The notes under the pieces are model-generated. The model did no database searches, was not told where the DNA came from, and saw only the letters and a list, made by a program, of their open reading frames with translations. A stretch of 64,000 nt of DNA from Croceibacterium selenioxidans. GTDB taxonomy: Bacteria > Pseudomonadota > Alphaproteobacteria > Sphingomonadales > Sphingomonadaceae. Both the position numbers and the translations under genes were made by a program. Positions 1 to 8,617 of this stretch are shown here, piece by piece. The stretch covers positions 434,001 through 498,000 of the forward strand of contig NZ_JAHFVK010000002.1 of assembly GCF_018599195.1 (NCBI RefSeq). The letters are read 5' to 3'. How positions within the stretch are numbered: the first letter of the stretch is position 1; each line of letters opens with the position of its first letter.

Positions 1-80
1 TACAAGCGCTTGCTTGAGCCATCGTGAGACCGGCTCTTTCCCATCGTTGGCTTACCCGCTCGACGCGACTGACCGCGCCA

Positions 81-249
81 AAGTGTCATCTTGCAAACTG
101 CGCAAGTTGACACTTTCGCATCGAAGATGAGACTTCGTACAGCCAAGTTGCCACAAAAATGTGCCGGTTTTCTGCCGAATTTCAGCAAGTTGACACTTTT
201 CGGGCGACACCGCACGACCGTGTCACCCCGTCACCCCTAAAGTGTCAGG
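81..249. repeat. Cluster of GTGTCAACTTG-type motifs (locus A)
   Basis: A noncoding stretch with several copies of an 11-13 bp motif in both orientations: AAGTGTCATCTTG at 81, CAAGTTGACACTT at 103 and again at 186, a degenerate CAAGTTGCCAC at 144, and then GTGTCACCCCGTCACCCCT at 220-238 followed by a further AGTGTCAGG. The same motif set ending in the identical 19-mer occurs at 52908-53103. The first 80 bases of the window carry no gene I can support. The cluster lies just downstream of the minus-strand corA stop. Confidence 0.75.
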
Positions 250-254
250 TTAGC

Positions 255-1220
255 CTAAAGCCAGCCGATGCGCTTGAAGCGATAGAACAGTCCGGCGCAG
301 GTCAGCGCGGTCACGGCCAGGATGATGAAATAGCCGTAGCGCCATCCCAGTTCGGGCATGAACTTGAAGTTCATCCCGTAGATACCCGCGATCGCCGTCG
401 GTACCGCCAGGATCGCAGCCCAGGCGGCTAGTTGGCGGGTGATCGCACCGGTGCGCTTCTGCTCGAGCAGGCTGGCCACTTGCAGGATCCCGCCCAGGGT
501 ATCGTTAAGCCAGCGCGTGCGTCGGGCGGCGCGCTGGGCGTGGTCGAACACATCGCGGAAATAAGGACGCGCGCGCGGATCGATCGAGGGCTGCTCGACC
601 TCCCACAGCTTGCCTGCCACTTCCTCCATCGCTTCGGCGATCCCTTCGAAGTGCCGCAAGGTCCGGCGCAAGCGGAAGATCCGGCGGATGCGGGCGCTGT
701 CGGGAAAATCTCCGATCGCCTCGTCCTCGATCTCGCCGATATCCTTCTCGACCTGGTCGAGCAGCGGTCCATAGCCGTCGACGATGTAATCGAGCACGGC
801 ATGGAGCACGAAGTCGGGCCCTTCGGCCAGCCGCTCCGGTGTCGCTTCCAGCTGGGCCCGCAGCTTCAGGTGGGCGCGTTCGCTGCCCTGGCGCACGGTG
901 ATGATGAACCGCTCGCCGAGGAAGATCGAAGTCTGGCCGTAAGTGATCTTCTCGCCTTCGACCATCGCCGCGGTCCGGGCGAGGACGAAAAGTTGCGAGC
1001 CGTAGGCCTCGGTCTTCGGATCCTGGCGGTGGGTCAGGGCATCTTCGACAGCCAGCGGGTGCAGGCCGTAATCGTCCTGGATGAGCTTGAGTTCCTCGCC
1101 GCTCGGCTCGACCAGGCCTATCCAGTCGAATTCGCCCTCACCGGGCTTTTCCCGGCACGGCAGCAAGTCGTGTTCCACCACTTTGCCATCGCGATATCGG
1201 CGTGCTGCGACGATCGTCAT
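255..1220 (-). CDS. corA: CorA-family divalent cation transporter
   Basis: A 321-residue inner-membrane channel of the CorA/MIT family, expected to carry Mg2+ (possibly Co2+, Ni2+ or Zn2+) into the cell. The long cytoplasmic N-terminal part contains the acidic and charged helices typical of the CorA funnel. It is followed by two C-terminal membrane helices, with the family signature Tyr-Gly-Met-Asn-Phe at the end of the first and a basic C-terminal tail. The ATG at 1220 is preferred over longer in-frame extensions because the next gene upstream ends at 1288 and homologues begin close to this Met. It is transcribed in the same direction as the lipoprotein gene upstream, with a 67-bp gap. Family assignment is firm; ion preference cannot be read from the sequence. 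Confidence 0.93.
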   Translation of the reverse strand: MTIVAARRYRDGKVVEHDLLPCREKPGEGEFDWIGLVEPSGEELKLIQDDYGLHPLAVEDALTHRQDPKTEAYGSQLFVLARTAAMVEGEKITYGQTSIFLGERFIITVRQGSERAHLKLRAQLEATPERLAEGPDFVLHAVLDYIVDGYGPLLDQVEKDIGEIEDEAIGDFPDSARIRRIFRLRRTLRHFEGIAEAMEEVAGKLWEVEQPSIDPRARPYFRDVFDHAQRAARRTRWLNDTLGGILQVASLLEQKRTGAITRQLAAWAAILAVPTAIAGIYGMNFKFMPELGWRYGYFIILAVTALTCAGLFYRFKRIGWL

Positions 1221-1287
1221 GGCGCGGATTGGTGGCAGAGGCCGCCGCGGCTGGCAATCGCCAATAACCGGAGCCGCCGGGCTCTCT

Positions 1288-2379
1288 CTACAGTGCCAGA
1301 GCCGTCGTCGGCGACCACGCACATGTCGGCGGGAGGTCGGTCTCGGAGGCCGGCCAGCTCAGTTCGTAGACCACGCGGAAGCCATTGTGGTCCGACAGCA
1401 CGGGCCCGCTCGGCCCGCCGTCGAACATGCCCTCCACCCGGAGGGGCCGAACCTGAACCACGTTGCCCGATTGGTACAAGTGCAGGTTCTGCACCCGCCG
1501 CCATTGATCCTCGTGCTCCCAGTCCTGCCGCACATCGCACTTGTCCCGGTTCTCGCTGCAATAGCGGTGCACATTGCCCAGGGGGGAGATGCGATCGAAC
1601 GTGTAGTGGCGGACGTCGGAATTGCGCATGTTGAAGTCCCCGCCGATCAGGATCGGATCGGTCAACGGACTGCTCCTGCTGACAAAAGCCGCCAGCTCGT
1701 TGGTCTGCCGGGCATGGGCCGCCGCGTGCCGCTCCTCCGAAACGCCAGAGGCGCGCTGCGAATTCATGTGCGTGGTAAAGACGTCGACCACGCCGGGAAC
1801 CCCTGGAATGGCGACCTCGGCATAGAGCACGCCCTTGTTCGACAGGCAGTCGAATCCTGCGCAGCTGCGACTGGCGTAAGGGACGTAGTTCGCGGCAACT
1901 ATCGGGAAGTCGGTCGCGATCACCAGCCCCGCCGACATGACGTTGAGACCGATTTCGCCCTTGAAGATGTTGCGCCTGCCGGGAAGGGCCCCCTGGGTGT
2001 TGGGTGCCTGTTCCGACCGCCGGCGCGGGCCGACGACGATGCTTCGGTAGCCCGCGCTCAGCACTGCGTCGGCGGCGTCTCCACTGAAGACTTCCTGGAA
2101 GACGATAATGTCGGGGCCTTCACCAGAGGAACGGAACGCCGCGAGGCGTTTGCCGATCTCTTCGAGGTAAGGTCCCCGGTTGGTGCGGGCGGGCCAGGGC
2201 AACCCTTCGATATTGTAGGTCAGCACGTCGATTTCGGTGAACGCGGTCTTCCCATCCTCCGAGAGGCGGATGTGAGGTCTGGTCGCGTCAAGGCACTCGA
2301 CAGAGCTTTCTGGTGGGAGGCTGGAGCACCCGCTCAACATTCCGAGTGCGACGAGAAGAGACAGAGAGGGCTTCACCAT
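1288..2379 (-). CDS. Exported endonuclease/exonuclease/phosphatase-fold lipoprotein (sphingomyelinase-like)
   Basis: A 363-residue protein with an N-terminal lipoprotein signal (lipobox Leu-Ser-Gly-Cys about 17 residues in), so it should be anchored in the periplasm or outer membrane. The body shows EEP-fold landmarks in order: Leu-Thr-Tyr-Asn-Ile-Glu (metal-binding Asn), a Phe-Gln-Glu motif (catalytic Glu), Thr-His-Met-Asn-Ser, Gly-Gly-Asp-Phe-Asn and a C-terminal Ser-Asp-His-Asn. This set fits Mg2+-dependent phosphodiesterases such as neutral sphingomyelinases as well as DNase I-like enzymes. In a sphingolipid-containing bacterium a lipid phosphodiesterase role is plausible but unproven. 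The ATG at 2379 places the lipobox correctly. The 5' end faces the divergent cinA-like gene. Confidence 0.85.
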   Translation of the reverse strand: MVKPSLSLLVALGMLSGCSSLPPESSVECLDATRPHIRLSEDGKTAFTEIDVLTYNIEGLPWPARTNRGPYLEEIGKRLAAFRSSGEGPDIIVFQEVFSGDAADAVLSAGYRSIVVGPRRRSEQAPNTQGALPGRRNIFKGEIGLNVMSAGLVIATDFPIVAANYVPYASRSCAGFDCLSNKGVLYAEVAIPGVPGVVDVFTTHMNSQRASGVSEERHAAAHARQTNELAAFVSRSSPLTDPILIGGDFNMRNSDVRHYTFDRISPLGNVHRYCSENRDKCDVRQDWEHEDQWRRVQNLHLYQSGNVVQVRPLRVEGMFDGGPSGPVLSDHNGFRVVYELSWPASETDLPPTCAWSPTTALAL

Positions 2380-2486
2380 ATGCGCCACAGGATATGGCCT
2401 GCTCCGGGTTCCAACATCAGGAAAATTCCGGATACGCTGAAAAATCCGGCGGTGGCGCGGCGTCCGCAAATCCCGTACCGGAAGCC

Positions 2487-3248
2487 ATGCCATCGCCCGA
2501 CCGCATCTGGACCGCCGCGCTAGTCGTCATCGGGGACGAGATCCTCTCGGGCCGCACGCACGACAAGAACATTGCCCAAGTGGCCGGCTGGCTGCAAGTC
2601 CAGGGCATACGCCTGATGGAGGTACGGGTTGTCCCCGATATCGAGGTCCGCATCGTCCAAGCCGTGAACGCGCTGCGCACCACGCACGACTACCTCTTCA
2701 CCACTGGCGGGATCGGCCCGACTCACGACGACATCTCGGTCGACGCCGTGGCCGCGGCGCTGGGCGTGCCGGTCGTGGTCCACCCTGAAGCCCGGCGCAT
2801 CCTCGAAGATTACTACGCCACCCGCGGCGGAGTGAGTGAGGCTCGCCTGAGGATGGCCAGGACACCCGAAGGCGCGGACTTGATCCCTAACCGCATGTCC
2901 GGCGCGCCGGGCATCAAGATCGGCAACGTGCACATGCTGGCCGGCGTACCGCACATCGCCGCCCAGATGCTCGACGCGCTCACTGGTACCCTCGAAGGCG
3001 GCGCCCCCTTGCTGAGCGAAACGGTCGGCGGTTTTATCAAGGAAAGCGAGGTCGCCGACATCCTGCGTGAGGTCGAGCAGGCCCATCCCAATTGCCAGAT
3101 CGGTAGCTATCCCTTCTTCCGCGAGGGGCAGGTGGGCGCGAATTTCGTGATTCGCTCAACCGACGCGAATGACCTGCGCAGCTGTGTCGACAGTCTGTGC
3201 GAAGCGCTGGCAGAGGCGGGTTTCGACTTTACGCCGGGCGGCATCTGA
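2487..3248 (+). CDS. CinA-type molybdopterin-binding (MoCF) domain protein
   Basis: A 253-residue protein consisting of the MoaB/Mog-like MoCF domain found at the N terminus of CinA. The N-terminal Val-Ile-Gly-Asp-Glu-Ile-Leu-Ser-Gly and the central Thr-Thr-Gly-Gly-Ile-Gly-Pro-Thr-His-Asp-Asp are the classic signatures. Full-length CinA also has a C-terminal NMN deamidase domain, which is absent here, so this is the stand-alone form common in alphaproteobacteria. Its role is usually annotated as competence/damage-inducible or pyrophosphatase-like; the true substrate is not evident. The ATG at 2487 gives the normal N terminus; longer in-frame starts would run through the promoter region shared with the divergent lipoprotein gene. 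Confidence 0.88.
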   Translation: MPSPDRIWTAALVVIGDEILSGRTHDKNIAQVAGWLQVQGIRLMEVRVVPDIEVRIVQAVNALRTTHDYLFTTGGIGPTHDDISVDAVAAALGVPVVVHPEARRILEDYYATRGGVSEARLRMARTPEGADLIPNRMSGAPGIKIGNVHMLAGVPHIAAQMLDALTGTLEGGAPLLSETVGGFIKESEVADILREVEQAHPNCQIGSYPFFREGQVGANFVIRSTDANDLRSCVDSLCEALAEAGFDFTPGGI

Positions 3249-3352
3249 CCGTTTCGCACTGCAGCACTACTCCCTGAGCGCCGCGTCTCATCCGGAAGAG
3301 TACTCGGGAGCCGGCTCGCTAACCGATATCCTCCCCTGAGGAGAATACGCTA

Positions 3353-4693
3353 ATGAACTCGATCGGCAGGGCCCCATCTGCCATTGCCCGACGGATCCAC
3401 CTGAACCGCAATTTGCGGATTGCGTCAGCGGCTGCTTCGGCGGTTCTGGTCTCTTATCCCAAGTCCGGTCGGACGTGGGTCCGGTTCATCCTGGCCCACT
3501 ACTTCGCGGCCACGGCTCGAACTCCGGATATCGACACCGAAACCATGTTCGGCTTCGCGCCCAACTTCGACCTCGATCCCAAGCGTGGCATTCCGGCCTT
3601 CATCAGGCGCGCCGATGCGACGTCGATTCCGCTCATTCCGTCGACGCACTCCCGCTTTGTGGCTCGCATCCCTCCCGAACTTCCGATCCTGTTCGTGGTG
3701 CGGGACCCGCGTGACGTGATGACCTCAAGCTACCATCACGTGACCCGGCACAAGCATTCGTTTGTGGGAGATATGGACGCCTACCTTGCCGATAACGAGC
3801 AGGGACTTTCCGATTATATTCGGTTTATGAACAGCTGGGGCCGCGAGCTGAAGCGGCGGCGTCATCATGTCCTGTCGTACGAAAACCTCACTTCCGACCC
3901 GGTTTCAACTATGGCGGGCGCTCTGCGGTTCCTGGACCAGCCCGTCGATGGCGCCGCGCTTGAGCATGCGGTGGAACTCTCGTCCTTCGACAGGCTCAGA
4001 GCCCTTGAGCTCGACAAAGGCATTCCGGGCCACCAGTACGACAAGGCAGATCCCAGTGCGTTGCGCATGAGGCGCGGCAAAGTCGGCAGCTTCGAGGACG
4101 AACTGTCACCCGCCCAAAAGCACCTCATCGAAGAAACCTGCAGCTCTCAGCTGAACGCAACTGCGAGGTTGCTTCTCTCCCGCTATGAACTGGGTGCAAG
4201 CCCGCAGCCACTGCCCAAAGCCAAGGTTTCAGAGCCGTCGCTCTTGCTCGCGACCCAATCGGGTCCCGCGGGCCGGCAAGCGGCGGGGCGTCGTCGCGGG
4301 ATCGGCATTCAGCTCCTGGCCGAAACCATGGTCATCATCGGGCTTGCGGCCGCGCTGCTAGCCCCGGCGATCCTCGCCATCGAAGTCGGCGAATGGTGGC
4401 TGCAGCGCGAGTGGGACGGCCACTCCCTCGAGGACGGCCTGGCGCTGTTCGGCGTGGACCGAACCGGACCGGTCGAAACGCCTACCGAGCGAATCCTCGA
4501 CGTGCTGCTCGCCCTCCCACTCACACTTACCCTGTTCATCTTGGGCATCTTTACCCTGCTAAGCGGTGTTCATTTGGGCGATTGGGGGCTGGACAGCGTG
4601 AAACTGAAGAAGCGGCTTTCCCTCACGGCTCGCAAAAGCATGCGGCGGCACAAGCCCGTCGAAGGCGAGGCGGAGACGTATCAAAGGCCATAG
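3353..4693 (+). CDS. Sulfotransferase-domain protein with C-terminal membrane anchor
   Basis: A 446-residue protein. Residues about 30-280 form a PAPS-dependent sulfotransferase domain: the 5'-phosphosulfate loop Tyr-Pro-Lys-Ser-Gly-Arg-Thr-Trp (35-42), the 3'-phosphate site Val-Arg-Asp-Pro-Arg-Asp (117-122) with following Ser residues, and the late Arg-Arg-Gly-Lys-Val-Gly motif (240-245). An unusual C-terminal part follows, with a basic linker, two predicted membrane helices (about 321-345 and 381-405) and a Lys/Arg-rich tail, so the enzyme should sit on the inner membrane facing the cytoplasm. The substrate is unknown; a glycolipid or polysaccharide precursor is possible. A short AGGAG-like site precedes the ATG. 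It stands alone and converges on the rplA terminator. Confidence 0.85.
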   Translation: MNSIGRAPSAIARRIHLNRNLRIASAAASAVLVSYPKSGRTWVRFILAHYFAATARTPDIDTETMFGFAPNFDLDPKRGIPAFIRRADATSIPLIPSTHSRFVARIPPELPILFVVRDPRDVMTSSYHHVTRHKHSFVGDMDAYLADNEQGLSDYIRFMNSWGRELKRRRHHVLSYENLTSDPVSTMAGALRFLDQPVDGAALEHAVELSSFDRLRALELDKGIPGHQYDKADPSALRMRRGKVGSFEDELSPAQKHLIEETCSSQLNATARLLLSRYELGASPQPLPKAKVSEPSLLLATQSGPAGRQAAGRRRGIGIQLLAETMVIIGLAAALLAPAILAIEVGEWWLQREWDGHSLEDGLALFGVDRTGPVETPTERILDVLLALPLTLTLFILGIFTLLSGVHLGDWGLDSVKLKKRLSLTARKSMRRHKPVEGEAETYQRP

Positions 4694-4721
4694 GTTCAAA
4701 GGGCCGGGTTCGTCGGTCGGC

Positions 4722-4754
4722 CAAAAAGAAGGCCGGCGGATCGCTCCGCCGGCC
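4722..4754 (-). terminator. Rho-independent terminator after rplA
   Basis: A perfect 10-bp GC-rich stem (GGCCGGCGGA at 4731-4740 pairing with 4745-4754, 4-nt loop) is followed on the minus strand by a T-rich run (complement of 4722-4730). It lies 69 bp downstream of the rplA stop and closes the secE-nusG-rplK-rplA transcript. It is also just past the convergent sulfotransferase gene. Confidence 0.85.
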
Positions 4755-4822
4755 CCTTGGTGATCTCTCGGATCTGGTCGCCCCCCGCGCTCAGGTAGCG
4801 CGAAGGGCGGTGGCGCCAAAAA

Positions 4823-5521
4823 TCAGGCGCCTTCGACTTCCGTGACGTCGATCTTGAGGCCCGGACCCATCGACGAGGTCAGCGCGATCTTCTGGACGTA
4901 CTTGCCCTTCGCGCCAGCCGGCTTGGCCTTGACCACCGCCTCGGTCAGCGCGCGGAAGTTGTCCTTCAGCTGCGCTTCGGTGAAGCTGATCTTGCCGATG
5001 CCCGAGTGGATGATGCCCTGCTTCTCGACGCGGAATTCGACCTGGCCGCCCTTAGCGTCCTTGACCGCCTGCGCGACGTTCGGGGTCACCGTGCCGAGCT
5101 TCGGGTTCGGCATCAGGCCCTTGGGACCCAGCACCTTGCCGAGACGGCCGACGACGCCCATCATGTCCGGGGTCGCGATGACACGGTCATAGTTCAGGTT
5201 GCCGGCCTGCATGTCTTCCATGAGGTCTTCGGCACCGACCTTGTCGGCCCCGGCCTTGAGCGCTTCGTCAGCCTTGTCGCCACGAGCGAACACGGCGACC
5301 TTCATGTCCTTGCCGGTGCCCGAGGGCAGCGAAACCATGCCACGGACCATCTGGTCGGCGTGGCGCGGATCGACGCCGAGGTTCATCGCCACTTCGACGG
5401 TCTCGTCGAACTTCTTGCTGGCGAATTCCTTGAGCACGGCGAGCGCTTCGTCAAAGCCATAGAGCTTTTCGGAATCAACCTTGTCGGCGAGCAGCTTCTG
5501 CTTCTTGGTCAGCTTGGCCAT
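4823..5521 (-). CDS. rplA: 50S ribosomal protein L1
   Basis: A 232-residue L1, forming the L1 stalk at the ribosomal E site and usually acting as translational repressor of its own operon. The sequence has the expected Lys-Leu-Thr-Lys-Lys-Gln-Lys start and the conserved central [14 protein letters not shown] motif. The ATG at 5521 is chosen because it lies just after the rplK stop (5526) and matches the family N terminus; the longer in-frame extension would overlap rplK. It is the last gene of its operon here: rplJ-rplL do not follow. Confidence 0.98.
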   Translation of the reverse strand: MAKLTKKQKLLADKVDSEKLYGFDEALAVLKEFASKKFDETVEVAMNLGVDPRHADQMVRGMVSLPSGTGKDMKVAVFARGDKADEALKAGADKVGAEDLMEDMQAGNLNYDRVIATPDMMGVVGRLGKVLGPKGLMPNPKLGTVTPNVAQAVKDAKGGQVEFRVEKQGIIHSGIGKISFTEAQLKDNFRALTEAVVKAKPAGAKGKYVQKIALTSSMGPGLKIDVTEVEGA

Positions 5522-5525
5522 CCTA

Positions 5526-5957
5526 TCAGCCCTCCACCACTTCGAGGCCCATCGCGCGAGCGGAGCCTTCAATGATCTTCGTCGCCGCTTCGATGTCGTT
5601 GGCGTTCAGGTCAGCCATCTTCACCTGAGCGATCTCGGCGAGCTTGGAGCGCGCGATCTTGCCCGCGGAAACCTTGCCCGGCTCCTTCGAGCCCGACTTC
5701 AGGTTCGCCGCCTTCTTGATCAGGAAGCTGGCCGGCGGAGTCTTGGTGATGAACGTGAAGCTGCGATCGGCGTAGACGGTAATGACCGTCGGGATCGGCA
5801 TGCCCTTTTCGAGCTCCTGCGTGGCGGCGTTGAATGCCTTGCAGAATTCCATGATGTTCACGCCACGCTGACCGAGCGCAGGGCCGATCGGCGGAGACGG
5901 ATTGGCGGCGCCCGCAGGCACCTGCAGCTTGATATAGCCTTCGATCTTCTTGGCCAT
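5526..5957 (-). CDS. rplK: 50S ribosomal protein L11
   Basis: A 143-residue L11, part of the GTPase-associated centre. It has the typical N-terminal [20 protein letters not shown] segment and a normal length. A strong GGAGG-type ribosome site lies immediately upstream of the ATG at 5957. The 160-nt gap up to nusG would be the leader for L1 autoregulation, although I could not pick out a convincing L1-binding hairpin in it. Confidence 0.98.
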   Translation of the reverse strand: MAKKIEGYIKLQVPAGAANPSPPIGPALGQRGVNIMEFCKAFNAATQELEKGMPIPTVITVYADRSFTFITKTPPASFLIKKAANLKSGSKEPGKVSAGKIARSKLAEIAQVKMADLNANDIEAATKIIEGSARAMGLEVVEG

Positions 5958-6117
5958 TGCTGGCCTCCTTTCTCACTGTCGCCCGATGCCCGAAGGCAAA
6001 GAGCTCATGGTAAGCGGTTCAAGCGGTAGCCTGGGCCACCTCCCGCATGGATTCCCGACGCTGTCGCTTTGGGAAGGCGCGCCCCTAGTGGAAAGGGGCA
6101 CAAAATTCAAGCAAACC

Positions 6118-6654
6118 TTACTTGACCAGCTCGACCTGTTCGAAGTCCAGTTCGACCGGGGTTGCGCGGCCAAAGATGGAGACGCTGACCTTGACCTTGT
6201 TCTTGTCGAAGTCGAGCTCTTCCACCACGCCGTTGAAGCTGGCGAAAGGACCGTCGAGCACCTTGACCTGATCGCCGATCTCGTAGTCGACGTTGACATG
6301 CTGCTTCGGAGTGGCCTTGGCTTCCGCCACGCCGCCGAAATAGCGGGCGGCTTCGCGCTCCGAAATCGGCTGCGGCTTACCGCCGGCGCCGAGGAATCCG
6401 GTCACCTTCGGGGTGTTCTTGACCAAGTGATAGACGTCGTCGGTCAGCGTCAGCTTGGCGAGCACGTAGCCCGGCATGAACTTGCGATCGACTTGGACCT
6501 TCTTGCCCCGCTTGACTTCGGTGACGGTCTCGGTCGGCACTTCGACCGATTCCACGGCTTCGGCGAGGCCGAGGCGTTCGGCCTCCGAGATGATCGAGTC
6601 GCGGACCTTGTTCTCGAAGCCGGAATAAGCGTGGATGATGTACCAGCGGGCCAT
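6118..6654 (-). CDS. nusG: Transcription termination/antitermination factor NusG
   Basis: A 178-residue NusG with the N-terminal NGN domain ([11 protein letters not shown]) and the C-terminal KOW domain ([13 protein letters not shown]). It binds RNA polymerase and couples it to Rho or the ribosome. The ATG at 6654 matches the family start; upstream in-frame residues run into secE. It sits 34 nt after secE and upstream of rplK in the normal order. Confidence 0.97.
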   Translation of the reverse strand: MARWYIIHAYSGFENKVRDSIISEAERLGLAEAVESVEVPTETVTEVKRGKKVQVDRKFMPGYVLAKLTLTDDVYHLVKNTPKVTGFLGAGGKPQPISEREAARYFGGVAEAKATPKQHVNVDYEIGDQVKVLDGPFASFNGVVEELDFDKNKVKVSVSIFGRATPVELDFEQVELVK

Positions 6655-6688
6655 GGATCTCTTTTCCGTAAAGTCTGTCTGACGCGGA

Positions 6689-6883
6689 TCAGACCAGTGC
6701 GAGCAGTTCGCGCACGGCGAACCCGAACAACTGGTCGACGCCAAGGAAGAATACCGACAGCAGCAGCATCATGATCGCAACGAAGATCGCGGTACGCACC
6801 GTTTCCTGGCGCGTCGGCCACACTACCTTGCCCGCTTCCGAACGGACCTGGCGGAAGAATTCGTTCGGACTGGTCTTGGCCAT
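6689..6883 (-). CDS. secE: Preprotein translocase subunit SecE
   Basis: A 64-residue single-span SecE, the usual short alphaproteobacterial form. It has the conserved amphipathic segment Val-Arg-Ser-Glu-Ala-Gly-Lys-Val-Val-Trp-Pro-Thr-Arg and one C-terminal membrane helix. It stabilises SecY in the translocon. The ATG at 6883 is the start expected from the family; an upstream extension of 50 residues has no conserved content. It is the first gene of the secE-nusG-rplK-rplA operon. In many bacteria tRNA-Trp lies directly upstream; here they are separated by about 2.8 kb of accessory DNA. Confidence 0.95.
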   Translation of the reverse strand: MAKTSPNEFFRQVRSEAGKVVWPTRQETVRTAIFVAIMMLLLSVFFLGVDQLFGFAVRELLALV

Positions 6884-7125
6884 CGTCAATCGACCTCGCA
6901 AAAATGACACTCTGCATCCGCCATAGGTCCATCGCCGCCCCGGTCTCGTCGATTCGAGGGATCCGGGAGGGGCATGCTGGCTCCGATGTCGGAAGTCGGC
7001 TGGCGATGTAGCGAGGCGCCCGCGTAAACGCAAGACCGCCGCGGGAGGCGATTGGTTGGGTTGGAAGTCCGAAGGTGCCGGTCGGCTCGGCTCAGCACCT
7101 TCTGGACTTGGGCAATGGACTCACG

Positions 7126-7275
7126 TCAGCCCCGGCCGAACAGGCGCGCGAAGAAGCCGGGCTCTTCCATCGGCTGAATTGGTCCGTGCTTCATGTAGCG
7201 CAGGCTGGCGTCATGATAGGGCCGCGGCATGATCCAACCGTCGGGCTTGCTGCTGCGGTAACTCAGGCTTGCCAT
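7126..7275 (-). CDS. Small hypothetical protein, 49 residues
   Basis: A short reading frame with an ATG at 7275 preceded by a good GAGGAG ribosome site 5 nt upstream. The product has no signal peptide or membrane helix, is rich in Pro, Ser and aromatic residues, and ends with Phe-Phe-Ala-Arg-Leu-Phe-Gly-Arg-Gly. I do not recognise a named family. The clean ribosome site, the regular composition and the position in a conserved operon neighbourhood upstream of secE support it as a real gene. Confidence 0.6.
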   Translation of the reverse strand: MASLSYRSSKPDGWIMPRPYHDASLRYMKHGPIQPMEEPGFFARLFGRG

Positions 7276-7463
7276 AGGGTGCTCCTCATGAACTCCCGTC
7301 CGCCGCTATAAATGAACCGCTCGTCGCAGTGGTTCCGAACATACAGGCCCCTGCGCCTGGATTATCGCTCGATGTGGATCTTGGGTCACAGGTTGCGACG
7401 AGGAACGTCGAACTGACTTAGAGCTGCCCAAGCGGACACCCCAGATCGTAGGAGCGAACCGGG

Positions 7464-7985
7464 CTATGCGCGCCCCACGCACCATGGATCGGGCTTCATA
7501 TCGACTGGTAGCGTCAGCGATCCGGGTTCTGCAAAACGAGCTTTGAATGTGAAAGAATGAACTGACGGTCCGTGCCGATCCAGCCGCCACAGGCGCGACA
7601 GTCCTTCGTCGATACTCGGTCGATGACCTGCTGGAACCCACCAAAGCGCCTGATAGGCACCGTCAAACCGATCAAAATACTCACGACGCCGAGCCATCTC
7701 CGGCGTGTGCGCGCTCTGATAGACGAACTGGAAGAGAGCATCCGCATCGCGCCATACTGATATGTTGATGAGGAAAAGCGGATCAGCCGTCGACTGTATA
7801 TCGGTGGCGTTGCCTGATTCGCTTTGAAGCCGCCAAATGAACCCGGGAGCCGCATCGGCGAGCGCATTCACTCGGTCCAGCGCATCGAAAAAGGGACGAA
7901 CCCGAGGATCATCGCTGGGAGCAATCAAGCGCCCAACATTGATCTGCGCCAGTTCCCAGCCTCGAACTTCCGGCCCATCGACCAT
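7464..7985 (-). CDS. DUF3291 domain-containing protein
   Basis: A 173-residue protein covering the DUF3291 domain: the start Leu-Ala-Gln-Ile-Asn-Val-Gly-Arg-Leu, the run Pro-Gly-Phe-Ile-Trp-Arg-Leu-Gln, the Ile-Ser-Val-Trp-Arg-Asp segment and the Leu-Trp-Trp-Val-Pro-Ala-Gly-His-Arg-Pro motif are typical. The fold is related to dimeric alpha-beta barrel (ABM-like) monooxygenases; no reaction is established. The ATG at 7985 has an AAGGGAA ribosome site 8 nt upstream and is preferred over two in-frame starts 24 and 39 nt further out. It lies between secE and the mini-island next to tRNA-Trp. Confidence 0.8.
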   Translation of the reverse strand: MVDGPEVRGWELAQINVGRLIAPSDDPRVRPFFDALDRVNALADAAPGFIWRLQSESGNATDIQSTADPLFLINISVWRDADALFQFVYQSAHTPEMARRREYFDRFDGAYQALWWVPAGHRPSIDEGLSRLWRLDRHGPSVHSFTFKARFAEPGSLTLPVDMKPDPWCVGRA

Positions 7986-8245
7986 CGTCACATTCCCTTG
8001 TTTTTTCATCTTATTCTTCGCCAAAAGATACTCATTCGGGCCTATTCAAGCAAAGACTCGACGCAAAGAAGACCGGCTGCCACATCCATGCGCTTGACTA
8101 GCGCGACGCTACGGTTCTGGCGATGTGGGATATTACGTACACGGCAAACCGTCCCAAGCGACGCTGTACGAGTGTGGGAGGCAGGCGCCACGAACCACCC
8201 CACCCGGAACGTCGGGCGGGTTTGGTGTCAATTTACGCCAAGGGA
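7986..8245. other. Intergenic segment left of the mini-island
   Basis: No coding frame here is convincing. An imperfect C-rich/G-rich inverted repeat around 8203-8237 could be a leftover transcription terminator downstream of tRNA-Trp, which would make sense if this DNA once lay directly after that tRNA and was displaced by the insertion. I see nothing else. Confidence 0.35.
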
Positions 8246-8265
8246 ATTGGCAGGAGTGGAGGGAC
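8246..8265. repeat. Attachment-site-like copy of the tRNA-Trp 3' end
   Basis: The 20-mer ATTGGCAGGAGTGGAGGGAC is identical to 9689-9708, where it forms the last 18 bases (including encoded CCA) of tRNA-Trp plus two flanking bases. The two copies diverge at once on the tRNA-body side. This is the layout of direct repeats left by site-specific integration at a tRNA 3' end. Confidence 0.8.
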
Positions 8266-8331
8266 AAACAGCTCCACATAATGTTGAGGTTTATCAGGAT
8301 ATTAGGAGGATTTTCGCCTAATTTCCTCGAC

Positions 8332-8353
8332 TTACCCAATAACTTACCCAACA
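8332..8353 (+). repeat. Paired decamer repeat, left end of mini-island
   Basis: TTACCCAATA at 8332-8341 and TTACCCAACA at 8344-8353 repeat with a 12-bp period. The same pair occurs at the other end of the island in the same orientation. They may be recombinase arm-binding sites. Confidence 0.55.
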
Positions 8354-8556
8354 TATAAATGTGCTAAATAATTCAATGTATTGGTGAGTTATGGGAACCG
8401 CCTCATCGAGCAGATCCTTCGAGTCCTAAGGGGGGACCCACCGCTTCTTGATATCGTGGCACGCCATCCGATTTGTAGTCGTTGAGATTTTTCACCTAGA
8501 GAGCACGGTAATCCGATGCCCTCCCAAGGCAGCAAAATCGTGATGTGCCCTATTGA

Positions 8557-8594
8557 CGAAAAGAGCCGCGGGGATTCTAAGGCCCCCACGGCTC
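8557..8594 (-). terminator. Terminator of the mazEF transcript
   Basis: An 11-bp stem with one mismatch (8563-8573 with 8584-8594), followed on the minus strand by TTTT. It lies 24 bp beyond the stop of the 42-residue gene and would end the mazE-mazF-small-gene transcript. Confidence 0.65.
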
Positions 8595-8617
8595 TCGTTG
8601 GTCGAAGAAGCTAGAGT

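Noticed and set aside
1-22. Possible first codons of a minus-strand gene starting with ATG at 22
   Set aside because: Only seven codons are in the window and no ribosome site precedes them.
5958-6117. L1-binding autoregulatory site upstream of rplK
   Set aside because: The leader is the right length for such a site, but I could not identify a hairpin matching the rRNA-like L1 target with confidence.
8281-8353. Short repeats considered as a CRISPR array
   Set aside because: Only two decamers at each end with a helical-turn period and no spacers; the layout fits recombinase arm sites, not CRISPR.
8389-8589. 66-codon frame on the minus strand inside the mini-island
   Set aside because: No ribosome site, irregular composition, and it spans the terminator hairpin of the mazEF transcript.
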